A stretch of 64,000 nucleotides of DNA, from assembly GCF_026151205.1 (NCBI RefSeq), contig NC_087074.1:9767226-9831225 (forward strand), read 5' to 3'. Numbering within the stretch: the stretch's first letter is position 1; the number at the start of each line of letters is the position of its first letter. Shown here piece by piece: positions 52,701-55,775 of the stretch. Both the position numbers and the translations under genes were made by a program. The notes below the pieces were generated by a model. That model was not told where the DNA came from, ran no database searches, and saw nothing but the letters and a program-made list of their open reading frames with translations. Source of the DNA: Bolinopsis microptera. Its lineage: Eukaryota; Ctenophora; Tentaculata; Lobata; Bolinopsidae.

Positions 52701-55579
52701 TTCTTTTCATAAATATAGACTTGTGGTTACAATTCTGAGTGTTTCATACTATTATATCACAGAATTTTCCTGCTGTTGAAATATTGACAGAAAGGAAAGG
52801 TGTTTAGAAGTCGAATTGCTACAACTTCAGAATTCAGATTGCATAACAATTGTATAACTTCAGATTGGAGGACGGTCTAGGGAAGGATATAGGAATTAAG
52901 CTTACTTCACAGCTATACTCTGCAAAAGTACCTTCAGCGAATAAGACGTCAACATCCATCTTGTTTATATCAATGATTGTGGACATTACTTTTGTATTCT
53001 TTGTAATTTAATTCTCTGACGTTGTATTCTCTTAATACATTGCGTTTGCTAAAATTCTTGTGTGTAAGCTTTAGAACTCTAGATGTCAAACACAGATTTA
53101 CGGCCAAGTGTCAACCCGGGGTTTGAAGCACGTTATACTAGTTTCAACTTTTATCAGACTGATCCATCGATTTCAGCTATGACATTTTTAGTTCTGATTA
53201 AACAAATGGTTTTTATTACATTGTTAATTACATTAAAATACAGTTTGATGTTTAAAACGGGGCATATGAAAGTTTTTTATCTTGTAAAACCTCGCCTAAT
53301 CGACGAAGTTACAGTCAGATCGAAAATTAGAAATAGCTTATTTTTAAAAGCAGCTGAAAGTGCTATTTTCAGAACCTGGTGGATATTAGTCTAAAGATTC
53401 GTTGGAATTTATTACACTGACCATGACATAAGATCCAAATTCCAAACTGGGTGTTAGGGAAATGCGGCGGACTAAATGTTATTTTACATCTTCCCCGTCA
53501 CTGATCACTGTCACATTTAAAGCTGCAAATGGTGTATTTGTTATGCCAACTAACACCAGAACAAACAGAGAACTTGTTAAAGTTCAAATTTAGCCCCGTA
53601 AAACTCAATGTATGTTATGTAACGGCTAATGTAATGTTCTTACAGGATCGTTGACATATTACGTAATCACGTCCTGAACAACGTTTAATTTGACCCCCCC
53701 CCCCCCCTCTCGGTGATTCCGTATTATGTGAACGACCCCTAATATGCTTACATCGAGGTAGTGCTTACTGATTTATAGCAACATTTATCATAGCAGCTTG
53801 TTTTTAAATCACTGTTTCTTATGATACAAGTTCCGTTACCATTCGTATCACACATAGTAATAAATTACGTATAGTAGTATTACTCGTCGGGAAAAACCCT
53901 GGTTCTTTTTGTAGTAATTGTGCGGAACGCGCTTGCGCCGAATCAAAAATATGTGTGAAAGTTTTTCTTGCGCGCATTTACTGTGACATAATGTGTCACG
54001 TGATAATCTGAAACTTTGAATAGTCATAACACCAAGAGATAGGCAACAGAGGTAAATCTGGCTACGTAATATCGTCAAGTAGGTATCTAGGAGTTTTGTG
54101 AATATTTTGAAATCAAATTCGAGCGGGTATTTTGTGATTTAGCGAGGTGCGCGGAAAAAAGCAAATAACCGTCAGCACATGGCTATACAGCCTCCATAGT
54201 GGCATCTGAGATCGGCTATCGATGCGGCACTACTTACTAGTCCATAAAACAATCATCCCAGGAGCCTAGGGGCTCCAGCAGAAGAGTGCCTTATTTGCCC
54301 GTAAGAGCCTCTACTATTGGCGAGTCGAAAATTTAGTGTGGATTTTTAGCATACTCACATTTTTAGTTTTCAAAAAAGTCCTCACGTAACAACCCAAGTA
54401 CCCAAGTAACAACTTTATTTCTGAGAGCGGCCGACTCCTATTTAGTTTCACGTACACGACAGTTGGTGAGTTGGCCGCGCCAAGCATTGCATTCTGGAGA
54501 CTTCGTGCGCGCCTGTGACAAGTGCTATTTATCAGGATTATCAGATTCGGCGTCCGCGTTACCCTACCTTTATCAGAGTTTCGTGCTCATTTTTAGCAGC
54601 TTTATCCTTGTCACCCATTTTTGCCACCACCTTTCCAACTTTATCGATATGGTTGTTCAGATATTCGATGTCCTTCAATCTTAGTTCGTGGAAGATTGTC
54701 TCGGTGTCTCGAAGGGGGTCAACCTGCAAATCACTGGAGTTATAGCTGCTGTTGTAAGGTAATAAAAAAGTAAAGTCATTCAAGTAAACCATATAATTTA
54801 TAAACCAGGTAAGATCGAGAATTTACGTACATCCCCGTCGATATGGGTTACATCAGGGTCATCGAAAACTCGCATCATGCTGAAAATGGCGTCACATCCT
54901 CCGATGTGGGAGAGGAAAGCATTCCCAAGACCTTCACCCTGAAATTTTAAACATAATCAGTCTCAAGCTTTGGTTAAGGTTCAAAAGTTCATACATGATA
55001 AGCACGAGGTTAAACACGAATAGCACAAAAATGGGGAAAGTTCATACTTCGCTTGCTCCTCTGACAAGACCGGCAATGTCCACAATAGATAGGTAAGCTG
55101 GAATTTTAGAAGGGGGTTTGAAGTGGTCACAGAGCCAATCAAAACGTTCGTCAGGTACTGCCACTCTGCTCTCATTCGGATCTATGGTACAGAACGGAAA
55201 GTTTTCTGCAGGAGCACTCTGCGATGGTTAGGTGGTTATCATGACAATGGTTAATGGTTTAATTGTTCAGCTCACAATGGATATCAGTGGATCAACAAGG
55301 ATTTGGGATAGTCTTTAGTTAAAATTCTTGGATTCAGTGAATGGCATGGTCCCCTTGTCCCCTAATCCCTGAATCTTCAAGATTCAATCTTGTTGCTCTA
55401 TTCTGACAAAAAACAGAAGCTTGCGAGGCCTCAATGAGTCTAACCTGTTTGCATAGTACGTTGAAGAAAGTACTCTTGCCAACATTTGGGACACCTACAA
55501 TCCCGATCTTAAGGGATGTCCCGAATCGTCCCAAGTACATGGGCGACTGCTCTTCTTCTACCTTCTTCTTTGGAGGCAT
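25745..55579 (-). CDS. OLA1: Obg-like ATPase 1 (OLA1/YchF family), 394 aa, eight exons
   Basis: Minus-strand exons: 55579-55445, 55218-55048, 54938-54831, 54723-54568, 29319-29143, 26748-26554, 26227-26077, 25836-25745. All introns are GT-AG; introns 1-6 are phase 0 and the last is phase 1. The sum is 395 codons with stop, against about 396 residues for animal OLA1 (known). The P-loop GVPNVGKS is at residues 29-36, DIAGL (G3) is in exon 2, NMGE replaces the usual NKxD (G4) in exon 5, and the C-terminal TGS domain is in exons 6-8. The family binds and hydrolyses ATP in the cytosol and acts in translation and stress control. No break is visible, so the gene looks functional. Intron 4 spans 25.2 kb (29320-54567) and contains a Polinton and several other elements. 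Confidence 0.97.
29381..29601. mobile_element. Short inverted-repeat MITE
   Basis: Ends tgtcgtg...cacgaca with about 50-bp inverted arms. The core cttaggttccaccaggatct at 29401 recurs inverted at about 29561-29580. It is 221 bp in OLA1 intron 4 with no ORF. Exact boundaries and target duplication are unclear. Confidence 0.7.
29901..30626. mobile_element. TTAA foldback element, 726 bp near-perfect palindrome
   Basis: Flanked by TTAA at 29897-29900 and 30627-30630. Ends GGGGGCCGGGG and its complement. The two arms of about 355 bp (29901 to about 30262 and about 30275 to 30626) are almost exact inverted copies around a short centre. TTAA targets fit piggyBac-type non-autonomous elements (inference). 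A shorter, diverged relative is at 57916. Confidence 0.9.
30627..32123. other. OLA1 intron 4, no element recognised
   Basis: AT-rich. Short minus-strand frames at 30883-31256 contain low-complexity sequence and no motif. Nothing can be supported. Confidence 0.4.
32130..32457. repeat. Polinton left terminal inverted repeat
   Basis: Aligns inverted with the right end for about 300 bp, with a few substitutions and a local expansion (gtacgttga duplicated at about 32250). Within the first 70 bp a 23-bp segment ending CTCGTCACTT occurs twice in the same orientation (32141-32163 and 32175-32197), likely integrase or terminal-protein sites (inference). Confidence 0.9.
32458..34350. other. Polinton left noncoding region with a 330-bp tandem duplication
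   Basis: No long ORF. Two tandem copies (33543-33872 and 33873 to about 34210) share a first part of about 235 bp that is almost identical and a last part of about 90 bp that is strongly diverged. A third, partial relative of the last part lies at about 32755-32950. A short three-fold repeat of gcagtgttttcag is at about 33110-33170. In most Polintons this amount of space would carry coding genes. Confidence 0.75.
33543..34107. ncRNA. Candidate structured RNA, two tandem copies
   Basis: In each copy (33543-33777, 33873-34107) short complementary segments follow each other: TAACG-gct/act-CGTTA, GAGAT...ATCTC, GGAGA...TCTCC, GTGGG-gact-CCCAC, and an outer pair TGTGATAT...ATATCACA. The first hairpin differs only in its loop between copies, and the GGAGA hairpin gains an extra G-C pair in copy 2. 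This is what is seen. That it is a functional RNA is inference; strand and ends are unknown. Confidence 0.35.
34351..34827 (-). CDS. Polinton small protein, 158 aa
   Basis: It has no certain family. The pattern (IAANEGF near the N-terminus, [12 protein letters not shown] in the middle, [10 protein letters not shown], then Cys and His residues C..LHRYRYC near the C-terminus) resembles a family of short ORFs seen often in invertebrate mobile elements. The spacing of acidic residues could fit an RNase H-like or exonuclease fold, but that is a weak guess. It is the last gene of the minus-strand cluster, 154 bp after the 145-aa ORF. No signal peptide or membrane segment. Confidence 0.6.
   Translation of the reverse strand: MNFEFVIAANEGFTTQNGGFILRELTLIFPNEQEQHFQFKNPETMYLNPDEMKIAKFSQRHLNGFSPTDNESCCLPAAVYPKILEEIQHCRIYCAGENERCFFARNLPDTEVIDVYSLFDFNYPTQLDNPSCFKLHRYRYCSLAKARYLTQRLDGFRL
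34982..35419 (-). CDS. Polinton cysteine-containing protein, 145 aa
   Basis: Mostly helical-looking, with one cluster [19 protein letters not shown] that could bind zinc (C-x2-C...H-x-CH). The function is unknown. It lies 32 bp downstream of the 126-aa ORF, within the compact minus-strand cluster, so it is probably a real gene. Confidence 0.55.
   Translation of the reverse strand: MISTLESAAMNYFHDVYLGFLAEQIARQCEQMSVLKCSACESKIKSPLLHICHQRGLLEKLQIHFEEVRGPMLTDIEVYYDQVQELLPHCDDPLKDKNNYINAGRLWLQMCSAEIVFYGRYINEFNHSFIDRAFKKVKKDGVARI
35452..35832 (-). CDS. Polinton cysteine-rich protein, 126 aa
   Basis: Contains [14 protein letters not shown], a plausible zinc-binding pattern, and a Tyr-rich C-terminus (YYIYDYEF). 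An in-frame Met at residue 11 or 17 is an alternative start. A TATA-like box (TATATAAA, minus strand) is at 35880-35887, 48 bp upstream of the first ATG. The function is unknown. Confidence 0.55.
   Translation of the reverse strand: MLLLSFCCQCMDTTQKMEADAQSAKIEVIIKNYAQDHDVNTRKNRLCRYCLQENRKRHICPGKYIYEFIMESFFKRVFLDTQPCCYLDLYHNCKLTIAQEHLFANCSNMDSILYQNLLYYIYDYEF
35931..36392 (-). CDS. Adenain-like cysteine protease (Polinton PRO), 153 aa
   Basis: It has the Ulp1/adenovirus protease layout: HWNAWF with catalytic His55, FFDSFG with Asp70, the oxyanion Gln103 in [10 protein letters not shown] and the nucleophile Cys110. In Polintons and adenoviruses this enzyme cleaves capsid precursor proteins during particle maturation (known). 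All catalytic residues are present, so it looks intact. Downstream neighbour of the major capsid gene. Confidence 0.9.
   Translation of the reverse strand: MKPLSTLEINRILEENSVTKKYYIGTYPSCIALRTKKKTYAFITNTDEHDKTGQHWNAWFVEGEKISFFDSFGRDWEDATLPKHYRDIVEPFDQITYSTTRVQGWNSVACGFFCIHFLYVKSLGLDYEDFLNEYTKDFEKNDKIVYEFYKSIQ
36464..38041 (-). CDS. Polinton major capsid protein (double jelly roll), 525 aa
   Basis: The N-terminal region has the family pattern: a strand [18 protein letters not shown], then [15 protein letters not shown] and NAYAYQTFF, seen in double-jelly-roll capsid proteins of Polintons. The size fits the lower end of the family's usual range. The product forms the hexon-like trimers of an icosahedral shell (known role). 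The frame is intact. It overlaps the start of the 135-aa ORF's 3' end by 16 bp, suggesting virus-like compact transcription. Confidence 0.85.
   Translation of the reverse strand: MAKFVNSSESVSSSLLLWNDRPTQVSIEETYDLKVWPVTNLFNDGPINFTLPPQPKGLLTDLHIVTKLKLQKDGGDFPKPNKNVSIINNLANSLWGEVSVICSDRTELCQSMKNAYAYQTFFNTALNSEKNREDFLLYNEAFLMDEGVSKKSEEDLRLFWKWDESHKNAFDDMVIEDMEGGEDAIETKKEAFWNASSLPKALLIEAQRSVLATSGLSGDELEVALENFISNTVNNWIPTDANPAASKRSALVNRGQSLTLNSKFQCPLLNTLKCLPTNMKLRLSLTKNKDEFLLLCGDDVHGYSILLEDCYILATYYRVRDEIHDLIEERLQKEPIPYFISRPEIIIRPVTQHSKIIRMSDVFSDTLPPYAFFTLQKSRDFDGRTNTNPFIFHGFKKFQFYRNGVPYFNDPLEVGTIDKLGDHNYVYSDFGEYFRQLYRTIGKESKGNCLIDSTNFHLNFMVGMSFGADRSSLTERHLNLQEKASTYLEIDLGIEDIPEDLILIVYAVFDRQLQIDADRMVRIIE
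38026..38433 (-). CDS. Polinton small basic virion-type protein, 135 aa
   Basis: A glycine-rich amphipathic segment ([19 protein letters not shown]) is followed by an Ala/Gly/Lys-rich stretch and a very basic tail ([12 protein letters not shown]). This layout resembles minor core or membrane-active proteins encoded beside capsid genes in Polintons and adenoviruses, but the assignment is inference. It overlaps the penton-type gene by 4 bp (ATGA-like junction) and the major capsid gene by 16 bp. Confidence 0.65.
   Translation of the reverse strand: MIKSELDNSTQVATLEIFKPETLKSGAYRSVFVQKGGAVEMDRYIYGMQGEGLGNWFGALMKQAIPLISSGIKGIAKASKPIAIAAGKELITAGAKRGAKEITKLSNRINPTEIKNTVVHRPHKKRRKSKKWQSL
38430..39272 (-). 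CDS. Polinton minor capsid (penton-type, single jelly roll) protein, 280 aa
   Basis: [20 protein letters not shown] near residue 26 is the typical start of penton-type jelly-roll proteins (pattern f-x-s-x-L-x-x-pi-x-L...-aL). The length fits the family. It would sit at the capsid vertices. A TATA-type box TATAAAAGCA lies only 12 bp upstream of the first ATG (39284-39293, minus), so translation may really begin at Met4 or Met7, giving 277 or 274 residues. Confidence 0.8.
   Translation of the reverse strand: MHPMNKMESIRKIVIIGGQDGNPSRFISQLEPVKLTEDCEMALTSLYHGEVYNIHDGNNKVYFYHTSRELSMEALKHKKGKSETLIPSAMSNTLTDLQLPEPSMVIVPEGSYSSVFTMCWVISNLIREKLQLAKKRDAMLATTDKQYSIINIEITNLYLVIEGVKDTPWTLMGVHEDQYSDRFTINDNDFHCSDFPGFVYANIIENSYINGKLSRNLGMVPIKTAPQWSLYEPTHPDYVPINIKQFSTILIELRDIKGQFIKFNPNFKTVISLSIRPIKR
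39284..39293 (-). promoter_or_regulatory. TATA-type box TATAAAAGCA
   Basis: Reads TATAAAAGCA on the minus strand just upstream of the penton-type gene. The same ten bases occur on the plus strand at 45148-45157 before the glycoprotein gene. Confidence 0.5.
39314..39670 (-). CDS. Polinton protein of unknown function, 118 aa
   Basis: A soluble, mixed-charge protein (begins [12 protein letters not shown]) with no motif that I recognise. Its stop-to-start spacing with the 120-aa ORF is zero bases (39671 is that ORF's last base). Its position between ATPase and capsid genes suggests a virion or assembly role, by context only. Confidence 0.6.
   Translation of the reverse strand: MARFILAPRDGVSNNGEDVFVLLPTEGLSEPNKSIELPSGLVPRLDNVHNAESKKILDKLMMKIAKANIARNKDGLVTVGSRVMDTNFDDFVLDCCNGEFSKCYEEMYCLLRKNGITF
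39671..40033 (-). CDS. Polinton small basic protein with hydrophobic C-terminus, 120 aa
   Basis: A very basic middle ([22 protein letters not shown]) is followed by a hydrophobic tail ([16 protein letters not shown]). This combination occurs in small core-type proteins of Polinton-like viruses. A pX-like role is a hypothesis only. The start overlaps the 3' end of the ATPase gene by 31 bp in another frame. Confidence 0.65.
   Translation of the reverse strand: MAMVSKRLSVKQANSLRQHRYILEKLSSSSRKNRLKILQNAPSELFKVLNMIFKLLADEKLHLSSHQDKKIVKHRRLIRSTSGLKGTHIKRKFSGQSGGTLSSILSTVLPVIAGLVQSIL
40003..40620 (-). CDS. Genome-packaging ATPase (FtsK/HerA type), 205 aa
   Basis: Walker A GPSRAGKT is at residues 15-22, Walker B LLVVDD at 81-86 and a sensor motif ITQN at 114-117. 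The length and motifs match the short packaging ATPases of Polintons (known). It would pump DNA into the capsid. The stop of the integrase gene is 3 bp upstream, so the two are tightly linked. The frame is intact. Confidence 0.9.
   Translation of the reverse strand: MPVKFLASHNCIIFGPSRAGKTQFMLEVIRQKLVHPMPKNIYYMYSIEQDFMKTWNETEEQAITFIQGLDFDKMNTSEPSLLVVDDLILSGDNKEMANCFILGSHHHSISTFFITQNLFPNCPLFRMMSSNAHYFVLFNSQRHFRQVNTLARQIFCGKDLKRITNAYLRSSKQPRGFIVLSFAPELPEELTVLTDWWQWFPSVYL
40624..41556 (-). pseudogene. Polinton integrase, main part (DDE core + chromodomain), split gene
   Basis: The frame holds a retroviral-type integrase core: QADLVD (first Asp), FDQGSEF (second Asp, residue 93 of this open frame) and IIERF (Glu127), i.e. 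D-x33-E. At the C-terminus a chromodomain is visible (YLVKFLGYP...SWI). The N-terminal zinc-binding/helical part is not here but at 43614-43749, on the other side of a 2,057-bp insertion. The ATG near 41562 uses insertion bases and gives a 312-codon frame. Removal of the insert and one CTAT copy would leave the frame in phase. The product from this half alone would lack the N-terminal domain, so activity is doubtful. Confidence 0.9.
41557..43613. mobile_element. 2,057-bp DNA element inserted in the integrase gene
   Basis: Its ends are the 17-bp inverted repeat GGGCATATTTCAAAACT, and it is flanked by CTAT at 41553-41556 and 43614-43617 (4-bp target duplication). It has no transposase; the 84-codon frame at 41879-42133 (minus) is unrecognised. 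It contains eight copies of GTTACGGAGTGAC-type motif and two direct copies of a segment starting actaagatggtgtactatag (42189 and 42283). The superfamily is not assigned; 4-bp duplications occur in several DNA transposon groups. Confidence 0.9.
41581..43274. repeat. Eight 13-bp motifs GTTACGGAGTGAC inside the insertion
   Basis: Copies at 41581-41593 (one change, GTGT), 41749-41761, 41946-41958, 41960-41972, 43049-43061, 43078-43090 (inverted), 43096-43108 and 43262-43274. They cluster in the outer parts and are absent from 41973-43048. The motif is an imperfect palindrome GTYAC-nnn-GTRAC, as expected of a protein-binding site (inference: subterminal transposase sites). Confidence 0.85.
43614..43749 (-). 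pseudogene. Polinton integrase, N-terminal part (split by insertion)
   Basis: About 45 codons starting at ATG 43749 and containing [13 protein letters not shown] and a Phe/Arg-rich helix, the usual N-terminus of Polinton integrases. The open frame runs on into the inserted element to 43399, where it stops, so those extra 70 residues are not integrase. The start is 57 bp from the divergent plus-strand ATG at 43807. Confidence 0.85.
43774..43782 (+). promoter_or_regulatory. TATA box TATAAATAG in a divergent promoter
   Basis: 33 bp upstream of the plus-strand ATG at 43807 and inside the 57-bp gap to the integrase start at 43749. Confidence 0.5.
43807..45144 (+). CDS. Polinton C2H2 zinc-finger / acidic-repeat / coiled-coil protein, 445 aa
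   Basis: N-terminus: one C2H2 finger (CDHCQKTF...HKYREH, residues 5-25). Residues about 50-80 are basic and proline-rich, with KKRVYPP and PPKRSR that could act as nuclear signals. Then five or six degenerate acidic repeats of the form S/P-x-DDGL-x-I/V-V/I-D-x-Y (about 83-195). Residues about 200-320 form a long charged coiled coil, and a helical C-terminal domain follows. The family is not known to me; DNA binding or a tether or scaffold role is possible. An intact frame with a good TATA box suggests recent activity. Confidence 0.75.
   Translation: MALLCDHCQKTFPTNASLYKHKYREHNKSSLVLVSHNHKDMNSNPKKRVYPPDDPNAVRLPPKRSRNNNRPRSDKKKLPTKDPQYDDGLVDIDQYKDPGEKPKDSDPRKHPNYDSQSDDGLEIVDRYQDLGEKAKDSDPPKSPKINPQSDDGLKIVDEYTADDESDDQLSIVDSYDDDGRSDGGLTVIDEYDDRDQARIKPSVDYKKKYLDCLEAHKKQKSKFLKKIDRMEVSYKNNLERKKREYRKECYDEIEKIKNFHRRQMSDLDELMKGECSDKIQALRAAHNELIQNMANDHKRQLDENEEDCERKLRTLNDQIKAIQKDDEDLSSLSKAIFNCTTMEEIFEIQKLIKNHQLDIVVQNHLPTLQNLFLSLSYGVLPICQPQREQVTDDQRRVVEKIQSASGASAKRILKEKHSEIVNLFTIIKDSIKLARDSYNRYGIVS
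45148..45157 (+). promoter_or_regulatory. TATA-type box TATAAAAGCA
   Basis: 33-42 bp upstream of the glycoprotein ATG at 45190, only 3 bp after the previous stop. Same decamer as at 39284-39293 (minus). Confidence 0.5.
45190..45759 (+). CDS. Polinton-encoded predicted membrane glycoprotein, 189 aa
   Basis: Residues 1 to about 17 are a signal-peptide-like segment ([17 protein letters not shown]). Four N-glycosylation sequons (NNT, NQT, NKT, NTT) are in the first 70 residues. One transmembrane helix ([14 protein letters not shown], about 132-145) is followed by a cytoplasmic tail of about 45 residues. No cysteine-rich or fusion-peptide motif is obvious. A type I membrane protein in a Polinton could act in host-surface interaction or as an envelope component, but this is inference. 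No family recognised. Confidence 0.7.
   Translation: MNFNFLFSAVSALSFVIEFPVNSNNTQDYFFFEGNNQTAHLYRENKTLFLHLNHNHGKMFSFFNTTIKRGTFLFSWKGFKVDGVDMLLQRSNGDIQHTKFEHFTFVSPIVSILEIKSPTMPVYNLERDVNYWYFFLLTFAAGILLESKTKGFSIFKQLIQSSDNNLYVSRELDCNQALGMEEGDSLTKI
45760..46205. other. Polinton noncoding stretch after the glycoprotein gene
   Basis: AT-rich with no ORF or repeat that I can support. Confidence 0.4.
46206..46616 (+). pseudogene. Interrupted ORF at Polinton right end
   Basis: An ATG at 46206 opens a frame of 136 codons to TAG at 46614-46616, with one internal TAG at 46368-46370. The second half runs into the terminal inverted repeat, and the equivalent part of the left repeat is also open in the same phase. 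I cannot identify the product. It may be the remains of a third plus-strand gene. Confidence 0.35.
46443..46745. repeat. Polinton right terminal inverted repeat
   Basis: Inverted copy of the left end, with the same duplicated CTCGTCACTT-containing segment near the tip. Similarity fades near 46443, where tcgagtggtggat matches the inner limit of the left repeat. Confidence 0.9.
46996..47786 (-). pseudogene. LINE ORF1-like protein fragment
   Basis: In one minus-strand frame with stops at about 47518 and 47370 the sequence reads as a coiled-coil-like N-part followed by [34 protein letters not shown] and [22 protein letters not shown]. That order is the usual middle and C-terminal part of ORF1-type RNA-binding proteins upstream of LINE reverse transcriptases (known pattern). 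The stops show that it is dead. No RT follows in the window. It lies 250 bp outside the Polinton in OLA1 intron 4. Confidence 0.75.
47787..48972. other. OLA1 intron 4, mostly unassigned
   Basis: No ORF supported. It includes a possible decayed hammerhead motif at 48431-48465. Confidence 0.4.
48431..48465 (-). repeat. Possible decayed hammerhead-ribozyme motif
   Basis: The minus strand reads CCTTGAAGAAGCC-atgg-GGGCGAAACGTCGGC. GGCGAAACGTCGG plus a GAAGCC stem half resembles the core of hammerhead ribozymes found in Penelope-like and related retroelements (known), but the required CUGAUGA is altered, so it would not be active. Low certainty. Confidence 0.3.
49107..49213. repeat. Interstitial telomere-type array (CCCTAA)n
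   Basis: About 17 copies of CCCTAA with one or two variants, the C-rich form of the TTAGGG telomere repeat common to most animals. Confidence 0.95.
49214..49673. repeat. Hexamer array (CCCTGA)n, about 70 copies
   Basis: Follows the CCCTAA array without a gap and differs from it by one base. A 12-bp higher-order unit with aggcctgaccct occurs about five times at 49453-49510. Open frames across it (Ser-Gly, Arg-Val or Leu-Thr repeats) are artefacts. Confidence 0.95.
49975..53640. other. OLA1 intron 4, no gene seen
   Basis: AT-rich. The 103-codon plus-strand frame at 53083-53394 has no recognisable motif. A hairpin is at 52674-52740. Confidence 0.4.
52674..52740. repeat. 25-bp-arm hairpin
   Basis: Arms 52674-52698 and 52716-52740 are inverted with a single mismatch around a 17-nt loop. 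No transposon ends. Confidence 0.8.
53641..53740. mobile_element. TA-type MITE, family GGGGTCGTTC, copy 4 (short)
   Basis: About 100 bp. Left end ggatcgttgacatattacgt is diverged; the right end gtgaacgacccctaat is conserved; poly-C core. In OLA1 intron 4. Confidence 0.7.
53741..54567. other. 5' part of OLA1 intron 4, nothing assigned
   Basis: No element or ORF with support. The donor of intron 4 (AAG|GTAGGG) is at 54566-54567. Confidence 0.4.
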
Positions 55580-55775
55580 GGCAACGACTAAGGTCGATAA
55601 AGAATTAATTTGACGTGATCCAAGGAAACTATTCTAGACAGTCTTCTGTTATTTTGTAAAGATAATAATTGTTAGTTTACAATAATATCGATGAATAGTT
55701 ATAATTCTAAACCCAATTTTATTTTAAAGCTAGTTGGTTGATAATCTATTTCACTATAATCCTACATCGAAGACG
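55580..55775. promoter_or_regulatory. Shared divergent promoter of OLA1 and the GPR155-like gene
   Basis: Only 196 bp separate the two start codons (55579 minus, 55776 plus). No clear TATA box or CpG island is visible. Head-to-head spacing below 1 kb is typical of bidirectional promoters (known). Confidence 0.6.

Noticed and set aside
53083-53394. 103-aa plus-strand ORF
   Set aside because: No motif, no splice partners, AT-rich intron context; probably chance.
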